Source: Rhynchonema sp. JSB1_4
Taxonomy: Eukaryota > Nematoda > Chromadorea > Monhysterida > Xyalidae
DNA length: 64,000 nucleotides
NCBI GenBank assembly: GCA_030248065.1
Contig: JASAMV010002757.1
Span: 1 to 64,000 of the forward strand
Direction: 5' to 3'
Below, in pieces: positions 32,614 through 45,068 of the stretch. Within the stretch, counting starts at the first letter, position 1. The number at the start of each line of letters is the position of its first letter. The notes below the pieces were generated by a model. It had not been told where the DNA came from. It saw nothing but the letters and a program-made list of their open reading frames with translations, and made no database searches. A program made the position numbers and the translations under genes.

Positions 32614-35315
32614 ACCCATTTCACACCGGATCTTGTGTGTGTTGTATTGTAAATTCACACCGTTGTGCTGTAATAAACACGCATTCAGCTTTTTACACCC
32701 GCATTTCTGGTTATTTTTGGCACACTGTGCTTAGGTATTTTTGAGCAGTATGTTAGGCATTGCTGCTGGTGAGATGAGAGCCCATTAGTTTGTACAAGCT
32801 TATGTCTTGTTCTTTTCTGGTTCACACCGGTGATTTATAATGCGAGTTCCATTTTTTGGGAACAATGAATGTGTTAATGAAGCCATACATCAGTGCCAAA
32901 CGCTCGCCTTGCTGGTACCCAAGAGGAAATTCCAAACTCTCGGTCTAGAAAAAGGTTGTATTTCTCTATTGAGAAGAATTCTGGCTCTTTGTTCTTTTCT
33001 GATTGCTGATTTATGGCATCGAAGCGCTTGTCAGCCGCTTTTTGTGGGCCAGCCGCTGTTTTTCGGGTCAAAAAAGAGCATCCAAATACACGTTAATGCA
33101 CTTTACCTCGCCATAAAAACCCAAAACCGACGCTAAGGTGGTGCATAAACGAATACTCCACTTTTTATTGTGATTCACCTTCAGGCGGACCGGCCAGCCG
33201 GGAAGCTGGGCTTCATTTTACACACAACTGTTGTCCGTGTTTTTTCAGCTCCCGCGCCTGCTCCTGTTACACCCGCGCATGTTTTGTGTGGTTGTTGGGT
33301 GCGGGAGTGTAAAATTGTGACAGTACTGGTCCGAGAGACAGCGAGTACCTAAGAAATGCGCAGGCAGAGGCTTTCTCGTGCTTGCCACTTGGGCTTGGAA
33401 AAGGGATCTCTTGGTCTGTGCGTTAAAAGTGTGGCCGGTGATTTTTCTGGTTCGATAAAGATTCGGTCCTTTTGTTTTCCCACAGCTTGGGAACCACTTT
33501 TTTCTCTATCTTGAGTTCCGGGGAGCTAAATTTGGAACAAAAGTGTTCGTTAAAGCATGAATGTTAGTTTTCTTTTGTTCCGTTCTTTTCTATTTTTAAA
33601 CCTTCCTATTTTCTATTCTTACTTATTGGACCTGCTTTCAATTCGCTGAAAGTCATTTACATAACATCCTTATTTGAGCCCTGGGCTCTGGATTCTCCCA
33701 GAAACCCCCTGTTTTCCGTTTTATACTCGCACGAAACAAGACCATGTGCAATTCGGCTTCTGAAAAAAAACATCAAGACCCGATTTTATCGACGTTTTTG
33801 TTGGTTTATGATTTACGCCGCTCAACGTGCAAGCTTAAATGGGTGTCACTTTGGTGACAGCACTTTGAGAGGTGGCGTATGTACCTCTTTAGATGCATTT
33901 TGCCTTTTTAGTGTACCCAGACAATTTTTTTTAAAGCAAAAACCTCAATTTTTCTCTATATGGCCAGTCATTTATCTGTGTTCGTTTTAATGTGGCAATG
34001 TGTTTGTCAAAGCGCCCCACCGTGCCGGCCTGCCTAAGTGCACGTCATAATTACACTACGTTTGACGAGGTTTTTTAACCGAAAATTGTTTTTTTTATTG
34101 AAAAAGTGTTGGTTTTTGCTTGTTGTGCATATTTGCCTGGTGTAACTGTTGAAATGCAAAAATCTTCCGCCGCAACGCTTTGAATCAGAGTTATCTAATC
34201 GCTGGAAAAGTATTTCGAGCCAAGCATCGCTTTTCATTCTGATAATCTGCCTGTTTGTTTTGTCTACTGGAGGACAGACCTTTATCGCATTTTAAAACAA
34301 TCATGCTTTTTTGGATTATTGTGTGTTTCCAAACTTTCAGTGGAAAAGTTCATTCAGTTGTGGTTCCGTGGAGTTATTCAATTTCAACACCATTCAAATA
34401 TGTTTATTTATGCCAGCTCACGCCGTTTGGCGGTCCCCAATTTTATACGTTATAATTTTCATCTTATACGGACAGGCTACAAGTTCTGTTTTGCACGTCG
34501 AAAACTTCAGATGTTTTATCTGCCCGTTGATCTTGTTCAACGGTAAAGTTAAGCATCTCCAATTCTCAGAAATCTAGAACCAAATAAATTGATCGTTTGC
34601 AAAACATTTTGATCCTTACCATTCCTGAAAATATCGAAACCTGACTTTTTATAAAAATATTCCGAACGGTATAACGCTGCACGATATCTCGTTTGGTCTC
34701 CGCAGGAGGGCTTGTGCTAAGTTTTCCGTCAAATAAAAATGCACACTTTTCCCTGATTTCAAGGCTGTTGTTTTGCTACACACGCGCGCGCGTAAAAAGT
34801 TCTGAACACCATAATTGTATAGCGTGACCAAAAAATATCAGCGCATCTTCTGTACATTGATCAGACACCTGTCCATAATAAACTTATGGACCACCCTGTG
34901 AGAATATGGTCAGGGAGGCGGTTAAGCTTCTTTATATTGCCAACATTTCATGTTTTGATTGATTGCAAGGAATGTTTTCTTTGATCATCATTGGCGTTTA
35001 CGTACCTACAGTGGTGTAGAGAAGGTGGTTGAAACGGTTTCAGGAGTGAGTTTCTAGCGAAAAACGTGACAGCTCAAATATGTAGTCCGGCAAAAAAAGA
35101 TGTGGTTAACCGCAGATTTTTGGGCTTACTGAACGTCCAAACTTAGGTAATTTTTGGTGCTGTGGTGTTGTTCTTTTACTCGTCTGTGAAAACAAAAACT
35201 TATAATTCACGGTCTTCGGAACAAATCCCGACATCCGTTCGCACAGAACACTCTACGCCAAAAACTGTCGGCGACATAAAAACGTGCGTTTCACCGTAAA
35301 TCTTACCTTGTATTG
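32614..35315. other. Intergenic stretch without a supported gene
   Basis: Only short frames are present. AGCCGCTTTTTGTGGGCC and CCGCTGTTTTTCGGGTC near 33030-33070 resemble the AGCGGACAAAACAGC motif in inverse orientation. Confidence 0.55.
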
Positions 35316-35563
35316 TAAATTTCTAATTTCGCTGCCTTATGCATTTTTACAGATGCAGGGAAACTCCTGGTCGAAGTCGAGGCAGGCAACAAGCTCAACA
35401 CACATACAGTCAACAAGCCACACAGCTGGCTCGTGTGCGTTTCGAAATGTTTCAGTCACACAAGCTGTGTGTGTCAGCTGTGTGGCTGGTTGCCTGCCTC
35501 GACTTCGAACGGGAGTTTCTCTGCGTCTGTAAAAATGTATGAGGCAACGAAATTAGAAACTTA
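35316..35563. mobile_element. Foldback MITE, family H, copy 1
   Basis: This 248-bp palindrome has arms of about 110 bp. TTTCTAATTTCGCTGCC lies at the left, with its inverse GGCAACGAAATTAGAAA at the right. Inner arms share CGAAGTCGAGGCAGGCAAC. TAA/TTA edges suggest a TA or TAA target. Confidence 0.85.
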
Positions 35564-35831
35564 CCATATCCTTATGATATGGATTATAATGTCCTTCAAA
35601 ATATTCTCGATTTTAGCAAACGGTCCCGTGCAGGTCTAATGATTAATTGTCAGCATTTGGTGAGGGGAATGCAAAAATGCAAGTTGCTGTGTTTTTATGC
35701 CCGCTACAACTTTACGGCGCGCGTGTGGTGTGATTTTATGGATTTGTTACCTTTTTCTCGCTGGGGCTCAATGGTTTTATAGCACAGAAGCTCTGATGGT
35801 GCGCATACCTGTTTCGCAGACTTTTATGGAA

Positions 35832-36122
35832 GGGCTCAGCAGGGCGAAAAACAGACCAACACTACTGCTCTCAGTACATTGTGTCTTCACTATGTGCACT
35901 GCTTGTAGTGGCTCTCTGCCCTCGCTATGCACAGATGTGACGAAACTCTGCTTATGAGTTTGCACGCAGTGTTGTTACAGCCCAGCAATGAGATCTGCTG
36001 GTGGGGCTTTTGGAAGCAAATTTGCCAGAGACGTTCGCACTGACGAGCCCTGGCGCCTCGGTCTGTCTGCGAAAGCAGGGGCGAAACAGACCGACATGAC
36101 TGCACTGAACACATTATGTGTG
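35832..36122. repeat. Dispersed repeat, family P, locus 1 (overlapping direct repeat)
   Basis: CAGGGCGAAAAACAGACCAAC near the left is followed about 235 bp later by a near copy, CAGGGGCGAAACAGACCGAC. Between them lie TGGCTCTCTGCCCTCGCTAT and AAGATCTGCTGG-type blocks shared with 43868 and 48862. It looks like about 1.3 units of a tandem repeat. Confidence 0.7.
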
Positions 36123-36168
36123 TGTGATGACTATCTAGAGTGCATTTTAGTTGCGTGTGACTTATAAC

Positions 36169-36681
36169 CAGGGTTGGGCAAAAAAAGGACGGCGTTTTTT
36201 CTTAAAAAAACGACGGTTTTTTTAAAAAAAACGCCTGGGTCGTTTTTCGTTTTTTTTAAGTCCTGAATTTCCTTGATTTTCCCTGATTTTTCAGGGAAAG
36301 TACCCTGATTATCAAGGAAAATCAATTTTTTGTCCCATTTTTTTCAAAAATTTTTCGACCAATGTTTACTTTGTCGAGATACGTTGATATACGTAGTTTG
36401 ACTTTCAGTGATGACCCCGGCCAAAGTTGGTCCCACGATGCGGGTCTGATATTGGATCTGTAGCAACTCGCTAGCAAAGGGTTGAAACCTGTTTATTTTG
36501 CCTCAGAACACATAGAATGACTTCATTTAACCACGTTTTCTTCCCAACATGAGCGTTTTCCATTTTTTTTGGGGGCATATTTTGGTCATCTGGGCGTTTT
36601 AAAAAAAGTTTTTTTTAAAAAAAACGTTTTAAAAAAACAACGATTTATTTATAGAAAAAAAACGTTTTTTGCCCAACCCTG
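36169..36681. mobile_element. hAT-type MITE, family A, copy 3 (inverted)
   Basis: This 513-bp copy lies in the opposite orientation to copies 1 and 2. It has both CAGGGTTGGGC ends. Instead of an 8-bp duplication it is flanked by a 33-bp direct repeat (36136-36168 and 36685-36717) with two mismatches. Confidence 0.9.
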
Positions 36682-36733
36682 ATGTAGAGTGCTTTTTAGT
36701 TGTGTGTGACTTATAACATGGGACGCTTGTTTA

Positions 36734-36873
36734 CTGACGATGATCTGGTAGACCAGGCGGCTGCTGAGAAAGAAGGTCCCCGCACAATGGGCACCTAAAA
36801 ACGCACGCTGATCCCAAAATGCCTATTTGGCCTTTTTATCCCACTTTAGGACGGTGCACCAGGTCATCGTCAG
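36734..36873. mobile_element. Element bounded by TGACGATGACCTGGTGC, copy 3
   Basis: CTGACGATGATCTGGTAGAC at the left faces GGTGCACCAGGTCATCGTCA at the right. At about 140 bp it is the shortest clean example of this family. It lies just after the 33-bp repeat that flanks the hAT MITE at 36169. Confidence 0.65.
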
Positions 36874-36879
36874 CGCTAA

Positions 36880-39800
36880 TGCGTCACATGGCCAAAGTTG
36901 CTGCGATTCATTAGCGCGTACCATCAGAAAACCCCCGAAGTGTGCCACAAAACCGAAAAGTAATTTGTATTGCAACGTGCCTGCGGGACAGATAACAAAT
37001 TTGTTGTTGCTGTCGAGGAAAGTTTGCGCATAACTTCGGTAATAATCGTTCATTATGTGCCGATAATGTTTTCAAAAATTTCTATTGCTCTTCTTACAGC
37101 TTACACCTTCATGGGGTATGCATTGTCCCTGAACCCATCCTGCGTACTGTGTGGTCATTTTGTCTTTCTCGTTGCTGTTTTCACAGGAACACCAGAGCCA
37201 ATGCCAACCCACTTGCAAAGCCACCATTTTGAAATTTCTAAATTCAAATAGCAAATACAAAATAAAGCACACATCGCGCTATAAAGCAAGTATTCATTTT
37301 TCAAAGCGCTTAAAGCCATAAATATTCAGATGTTGAGTATAACTTTCGCCAAATGTTTCTGAAATCCTTCATTTACTCAAAACTAACGCTTTTCATTGGC
37401 TCTAGATTCCATAACAGGCCCGTTTAGATGATTTACACATTGTTGTGGTATTAGCAGCTCAATGGGATTGCATTTATCAATTAGTGTGAGGCAGCTGTTT
37501 TACATCTTTTACGGTTTAGAATCTGTATAATTTGAGTTTTTGAGTACCCGAAATGCACTTTATAAAGTCGTTATACGCAGAAAAGATTATCCTTATTATC
37601 GGTTTTATTTTAGTGAAGTTTTCTGTTTGTGTACGGAAGAAGTTTCAGCACTTATTGGTTTTCGGTACCCTAAGTTGCATTCGGTTGTTTATGGCGCTCC
37701 GAGCTTTGGTGTGATTTTTACGACTAAATTATCGGAGTACCAAGTACCATAGAAAAAACTTTCGACCGCAAAAACTATGCAGTTTTCGATGAGAAAAGCC
37801 ACTAAAATTGCTCGGTTCACCAATTAGTCACTTTTGGTGGCTGTGAAAAAAATATAATAAACTTTGGCTTTTTCTGGCGACAAACTGCCCGCTCGCAACA
37901 GAGAAGTTACTTTGTGGCCGGTATTCGCTAATGCATTGTGTCATTTAATGTTTCATTATTGAGAAACGACATTGTGGTTTTCCACACCGCTGCTCCTGCT
38001 TTTTAATATCAGCTTGCCCGCTAATATAACACCAGATATCCAGGCACAATGATGCTTGGAAGTTGTGTGTTCACAAACTATGTATACTTTTACCACAACA
38101 ATTTTGAAAATACCAGCGACGTTTTTCCCAAACATTCCCAAACAGTAGTCACCTTCAAACTTAGTTCTTTGATCGATCGTTTAGAATTAATTCATTGGGC
38201 CGAGCTCTGTTTTCTGTTCAGAGAATGTTCCAGCCACTAAAAGTATAATAGCACGTTTTTGCACTATAAACGTTAGTGTGGGAGTGATTTTTGACTAATG
38301 ATAACCAACTGTGCTTTTATCTGTAAGCATCAGCGATCGGTCTATACGTTTTGTTTGTCGTTTTTGTTTAATTTATTACATTTTGGTTTCGTGGGGACCA
38401 AATTATTTTTTCCCACAGTCAATCGTTTGGTTTGGCACCCAAAAAAATGAATACATTTCCTCAAAGGAGAGAGCCTAAAAAGTTCGGACGAGAATTTATG
38501 TTAATCAGCTCCTTACCAGCTACCAGCTGCAACTCGACTACTTTTTACTATTTTCATTCTTTTTTGCGTCTGTCTGTGTCTAGTGGTGTTACTATTTTCT
38601 TTTTACGATAACCCCTAAAAGCGGCCATTAACAAAGACAAAGGGAGATGCGTAATTTGCACCATTACTCAACCGCTGGCGTTGGTTCCATTGAGGGGTTG
38701 TATTTTCCTAAATCTTGTCTGTTGTGGTTAGGTCAAGGATTTATTACAGTATTACTTCATAGAATGAGGCTGCATTTTTTCGGCATCTGACGATCAGGTG
38801 AATTCTAGGTCAACGATGAATTTAGGCTCATATTCAGATATTAGTTGTCCTTCAGCGTTATAGAAATATCTTTCGAAAATACGTGTCCCTTCTCCAAGCC
38901 TTGCAAGGCATATGTATTTGGCCAAAGGAACGCTAATGCGCCAGCAGTTGACTTTATTGAACGGTTAGCAGCTAAACTGCGGCTGCGCTTTGTAGGTGTC
39001 AGGTTACTGTTCAACATTTCGCATCTTCGGCCGGATTGTAGGTATAAACTTGCTACAGTATGTGTCGAGCTTTGTGTACCTCATTGTTTCGGTGACCAGG
39101 CCCAAGATATTCTCGTTTCCAGACAAATTTGAAGCTTCCTGAGTGGCCTAAAATTGCATAATGGGTGCTGCAGAAAGAAACAATCGGATTTATGATGGGA
39201 TTAAATAAAGAATGCTTATTTCTGAGAAGCCCCCATTTTCTGATCCTGTGTGTGTTTTGTCATAATTACCCAAAATGCATTCACAAATCTTCTTGTTTTG
39301 GGGCGCTAGGCTGTAAAATGCGTTTGCTTGAATGTTGGTCTTATGCATTTCTGCCGTGAAATGACTTGTGTGCACTTGACAAAGCCAACCATATATTTAT
39401 TGGGTACTCTGTCTTAAAAAAACCCTTGGCTGAGTTGCTGTCTTATGTGAAACATCGCAGCCAGTTAGGCAGCTTGTCACACTGGCTGTCTGGTGCTCCA
39501 CATTCAAACCACAAATATTTTCTATACCTTGTATGCACATTTGCGGTACCCAACATCATGCAGTTAAGCTCCATCGGATTTTCAAGAGCCCTTTAGCCTT
39601 TGCCATATTTGGTAAATAGATAAGCCGGTGGTCAAAGGCGCAAATATTTGCGAATATCTTACGTGTGGCCCAGCAAAACAATCTCTATTTCTTGCCTTTT
39701 GCCTTGTCTGGCATTATTCGACCACCAGAAATGTTGCGAACTGGGCACTGACAGGATCAAACAAATAGGAATAACATGATGAATTTTTATCTGAATAAGC

Positions 39801-40578
39801 GCCCCTGATATTTATATGACCATGTGGATATTGGTCGCACAATGACTATAAAAAGCATAAACCACCCAAAAATTTCCCTCAATTATAAAGCACGTCTCGT
39901 TACGATTTTTATGTTTTTCTAAAATATTTTTGCCGGTATCGCACTCACCGTGTTCAAGCAACTCAACCGAGATATCGGAAGAAATAATGTTTTGCAAAAA
40001 TATAAATGCGCACTGGTGACCTGCACCTAGACGTGCCTTGACATTCAGGAAAAATCTTGGATGGATTCATAGAAAGTCATTGTGCGACCAATATCACATA
40101 AACACAGAAGTGGGAATCCAAGCGATTAGCCGTGTTGTTCCATGAACCGCACATCAAAATTTTTGTCCCCACAATTATTATCGCAATTTGAATGGTGTGT
40201 ACCTATGAGAGTACCCACCTATTCCATGGTCACAAGACTAAATCATTAGATATTGTTCGTTTGGTCATTTGTGCCTTTTCATGCTGCGACCAATGCGCCT
40301 CTTCCTGTTTATTTATTCGGTCGTGTTTTTGTTTTTTTATTGTTCTACAACATCCTTGTTTCCATCTAATATGACCAGCTTTTACCAATTTTTTTATATC
40401 TGGTAATAATGGACCTTTTTTCGCATATATGACCCCTTTTGTGGGCATGTGCGCGCTTTGTAAATATGCACCTGCACGGTTTTTAAGATTTTAGAGCATA
40501 CGCGTTTTTCTGACGGAATGGTTTGTTGTTTGGAATACCGTTGTCATTTTGTTTTTCTCTTTACAAATAATGCCAAAT
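36880..40578. other. Intergenic stretch without a supported gene
   Basis: Stops are frequent in all frames and no convincing exon pair was found. I saw no repeat family shared with the rest of the window. Confidence 0.55.
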
Positions 40579-40775
40579 GTGTACCCTGGGGGCTTATGTA
40601 TTTGGGCCCCACGTCGGATCTGTGTTTTCAGAGAAAAATAATTTCCCAAATAATCCCCCACTAAGTAAGCATATCAAACGTCGCTGAAAATTACCATGGA
40701 TGGGGCTTTATTTGGAAAATTTTCCGAATAAGCCCCCTGGGGAGGTAGTCGGGGGAGGGGGGCATATTTGGCATT
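40579..40775. repeat. Repeat with GGGGCTTATTCGG-type palindromes
   Basis: It contains CTGGGGGCTTATGTATTTGG and a palindrome around TTTGGAAAATTTTCCGAATA. Related blocks are at 59915-60050 and about 60295-60330. It is probably a relative of family O with different ends. Confidence 0.5.
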
Positions 40776-42021
40776 CTCGAATAGTGGCATGAGTTTTGTG
40801 CACGTTTCCCTGCTGCCTGAGGTTTTTTAAAGACTGGCTGTCACTTTTTCCTCGCCTCAGACCGGTTCACCTTGATCTTAACCGCCTTTTGGCGCCAACC
40901 AGGCTCAGACAAGGGTGTCGCGCTCTTATTGGGTTTGTCATACAGTATGTATACTTGCTTGCTTATCATTTACACCAGGGGACGCCTGTACACCTATAGA
41001 CACTGAGAGAATTCGCACGTTATGTACATACACTGTATGTTCGCCAGGTTTGGGTTAATTCAAAATCTTATCACTGAAGCCTATACCTCGTGCACCACCG
41101 GTCACAAAAACCAGTTTGAAATGCGACGAGTAACAAGCACGATAAATATCTCTGTTCGGAAAGCCGCCTTGAAAGCTTCAGAAAATGTTAATGCATAATG
41201 TTAAGCGGCCGCCTTCTTTTAAGGTGACATTCCAAATTTGTTTGCAAATCAATTGTGAGGAGAGTTTCTATAGCCCACTTGATGTACATTACAATCGTTA
41301 TAATTCTTCGCTCTGCTTAAACTATTCGGTTTGATTGTTTTGGGCATTCATGTGTTTGCTTTTGTTTCCATTGCGTATTTATATCTATCACTTTAAAAAC
41401 CCAGCAGCTTTCGTGCGTGATATAGAGAATTTCAAGTTTGGCTCCCTGATTTTGCAAGACACGATTACATTGACATTATTGAAATCCATTGCGTCTGAAG
41501 TTTCTTGTTTCATATCCATTTAGATCAATTACCGCTTATGTACAATATGTACAATACTTTGAAGCAATAGCGCTGATGACAGAGACTGTTACCCAGGGGT
41601 GCACACCACAAACAAGCTTAGTTGAAAAATTCCCACCCTCTCAAAAGTCAGGTTCTAGAATTCTGCCCCCATAACGTTGCTCTGAAATAAGCTGTGCGTG
41701 ATAACACGCACGTTTTGGTGTTTAGTCACGCTTTTGGTTACAGTCTGATTACAGTTGGGAATGTTTTGGGGGCTGCACTGCTTTCAACATATGTACATAT
41801 GTATATGTAGAAGCTTGTTTGTTTTCGAGGAATAAGCAGCCCTATTTATTTTGACAAAGGTGTTCTGTCAGGCACATTTTGAGAATTTTTGTTTCCCCAA
41901 GTTGTTGACATTATTCACTGGTATTGTTCTTATTTTTATTTTTCCTGAAAATGCGCAACTAGAAGCCAAGAATCATGCTCTCACAAATGTTCCCAAGTTG
42001 CACAACGTTCCCTATGTATAC

Positions 42022-42284
42022 TAAGTTTCTAATTTCGTTGCCTCATGCACTGTTACAGACGCAGGAAAACTCCCGTTCGAAGTCGAAGCAGGCAACAAGC
42101 TCAACGTATAGTGAAGAAGCCACGCAGCTGACACACACAGCTTGTGTGGCTGAAACATTCGAAACGCACACGAGCCAGCTGCGTGGCTTGTTGACTGTGT
42201 GTTGAGCTTGTTGCCTGCCACGACTTCGAACGGGAGTTTCCCTGCGTCTGTAAAAATGCATGAGGCAGCGAAGTTAGAAATTTA
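42022..42284. mobile_element. Foldback MITE, family H, copy 2 (inverted)
   Basis: This copy is a palindrome of 263 bp with the same arms as the element at 35316. The centre, with GAAACATTCGAAACGCACAC, is in inverse orientation to copy 1. Confidence 0.85.
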
Positions 42285-43780
42285 CTATATCTCAAAACAA
42301 TTCTACGTTAGCAAGCAAAAAAAAATTCGTCACCGAACTCCAAAAAGATTGTTTTCAAATCTGATAAAGTGAAAAAATAACACTTGTGTTCAATGATGGT
42401 GGGTTGATTGATTTTTTATAAGATCCTGTCCGTTTTTATAAGTTTGCTAAGTTTTTTAAATTCCGTACAGATCAAAAGTTTCAGATCTATAATTCTTGAG
42501 GCTGCATTCTTGCATCAAGTTGTCTCGGAACGATCAGAACATAATTGACGCCCTAAATTACTTATTTCCAGTTTTCTGCACGTTCATGATTCATGAATCA
42601 GCTCAGTTTTGGCACTGTACATTGTATGTGGGATTCATACAAGAACATGACCGTTCCAAAAAGCACCATAGTTTTTCTTTTGTACAGTGGATGTTTGTTT
42701 AGGGTTGCTTTCACCTCAGGGGTGTGCGTAGGTGATGCGTCATGCTTTCACCTTACATGATAGCACAGCGGCACCCAAGAACTTTGTATAATTGTGGGCA
42801 GAATCATAGCGCATGTACTATTTTATTTCACATGCGTGACTTTTCATTCTGGGTGTTCGGGTTTGGTGTTTTTTACTGCATGCCCGCTGCCTAACCTTTA
42901 CAGAATGCGCATGTTTTGAGCGCACGCGTTTCTGAGTATTTCTTTTTTCCTTTTTATTTACCGAATTTATTCTATCAGTGTTTTCCGTTGCACACATTAG
43001 GTTCACTCATTTAGACCCTGAAACATTTTCTCATTTGGTTGAAGTGGGTTCCCCAAAAAATTATAACATGGCCTAAGTTTATACATTTCAGGCGTTTTGG
43101 GTTGTTCATCACGTAACCAAAACCGACTAGCATTTTCCAGTAGCCCAATGGTATCCCACTGTGTTTTGTTTCGCGTAACAAACAGCAGCCTCCGGTATAA
43201 ATAGTAATCTCCCATGTCAGAACATTACTAGCCTTGCATGCATGTTCAATTACTAATGTTTTTATTATGGAGCATGATTACTAATTGCATAAAAGGCAAC
43301 TGCGCTGGCCAAACATGTACCCGTTGCAAAAGGCCTGCTGCATGTCATCAACATAAATATTCGACTATTAGCTTGTCATTTTGAGCCATAACTTAGGTAA
43401 TGTGTACCTACGCCTCTGAGCACTCATATTACCCGATAATTCAAATGCTAGTGGAATAGCAACGGTTACAAGTCATAAATTTGAGCGCGTTTATCCATTT
43501 TTATAATATCGCGCGCAGATATAGGATGCCCCAACCAACAACGCATGCGCCGCAACAAAAACAGCGTCACCTTAACATTGTAAAATTGTTTTTATGGTCG
43601 TTTTACGGGCCCAGGTACCTATAGCTCCTTGTGCGCCCATGTATCTGTGTACTGGTTGGGATAGGTCTTCATGCTGAAACATTGTCATGGCCATTTCAGT
43701 TTCGGATTTTGGGTACCACGTCTTGGTTTTGTGTGAGTAGTTGGGGCTATGCTTTATTTGTTAGGTGAATTTGTCCTGCC
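42285..43780. other. Intergenic stretch without a supported gene
   Basis: I see nothing here until the GGTGCACCAGGTCATCTTCA motif at 43781, an unpaired end of the TGACGATGACC family. Confidence 0.55.
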
Positions 43781-43867
43781 GGTGCACCAGGTCATCTTCA
43801 GTAACCATGTCCCAATCATAAGTATGTAGTATAATAAGAACTGTGTTACTTCATTCATAAAACTCTG

Positions 43868-44032
43868 TTCTTGAGCGCAGTGATGTTACAGCCCGGCAAT
43901 AAGATCTGCTGGTGGGGCTTATTTTTGGAGGCAAATTTGCCAGAGGGGTGTGCACTGACGAGCCCTGGCGCCTCGGTCTGTCTGCGAAAGCAGGGCGAAA
44001 CAGGCCAACATTACTGCACTCAGTACACTATA
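43868..44032. repeat. Dispersed repeat, family P, locus 2
   Basis: This is a partial unit running from GCAGTGATGTTACAGCCCGG through GCAAATTTGCCAGAGG and CCTGGCGCCTCGGTCTGTCT to ACTGCACTCAGTACAC. Confidence 0.75.
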
Positions 44033-44039
44033 CAGTAAC

Positions 44040-45005
44040 TGAACTGTGCAGAATTTTTGCTCTCAAATAGCGATACTGTACCCAAAATTTGTTAATGTTA
44101 TCACTTTTACCCGTTCTGACACCTTAACCGCACTTAAAAGTGCAATGATTTACAACAATGTCACAGATATTTTACCGTTTAACCGGGCGGGACAGATATT
44201 TCGCACGCTGCGCTTGCGCTGATTTTATCCGAAAATTTATTCTTTGGCAGTTTCTGTGATACCGCCACTAGCCTATCGCCCGCAAAGATATTTTCGTATT
44301 CTTTTTTATTAAAAAAATTTTCTTGGGTGCCTGAAGTAATTTCTATCATAAATAAACAGAACTGTTTTGTGGACCCAACAATCAACAATCAGTTGATTGG
44401 ATTAGATTTCGCTGAAAGCGATATTTCGCAAATCGACCAGCAAAAACTGCTAGATTGATTTTTCGTAGCCGAAGGTTAGGAAAGCGAATTTAGTTTTTTC
44501 TGCAAATGTAACCTTTATTTATTGACCTGTACCTATAGCAGCCAGCATCAGCAAACCTCTTTGAAAAAACCAAATGTAAAAGATCAGCTTGTACAAATAT
44601 CAGGTTTTGGCAAAAAGTCGTATCTGGAAAAATTTGGATCCTTTGACCTTGCTGCAGCTTTTGTCCAAACTATGTTTTTTCAATCTTAGTTATCTGTTTC
44701 TGACGCATTTCCAGCATTTTATGCAATAAGCCTTTTCAGGCATTTCATGAACATTTTGTAAATTTATTTGGCAGAAGCAACAATCGAAGTTTTTCAATAT
44801 TTCAGTTCCATAGCGGACTTCAAAACGTCATTTTCGCGCGCGAAAGTGAAACTTCGACCCCAAGTCGGCCCAACTGGCCCACAAACACAAAGGCCTGTTA
44901 TTCTCAAGCATGAATAACGACAACAAGCAAGCAATTTGATTGAATCGGATCACTCAATCAGTCAATTATCGGCAGAAATCGATAAATCAAAATAAAATCG
45001 ATCAA
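44040..45005. promoter_or_regulatory. Upstream region of the spectrin-like gene
   Basis: No repeat family from elsewhere in the window is seen. No TATA box or other core promoter element can be assigned with confidence. If 45006 is the true start, the promoter should be here. Confidence 0.25.
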
Positions 45006-45068
45006 ATGGATCAATCAACCGCACAAAACGAGGAGACCGGAGATGGAACGTTATTGTTGGAGAATGGG
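45006..45068 (+). CDS. Spectrin-like gene, first recognised exon
   Basis: ATG at 45006 opens MDQSTAQNEETGDGTLLLEN and the exon ends at a gttagt donor (45069). The frame is open upstream to 44941 without another ATG. The codon is followed by G (+4) but has C at -3, so the start context is only fair. The encoded stretch is acidic and low in complexity. It could also be an internal exon. Confidence 0.55.
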
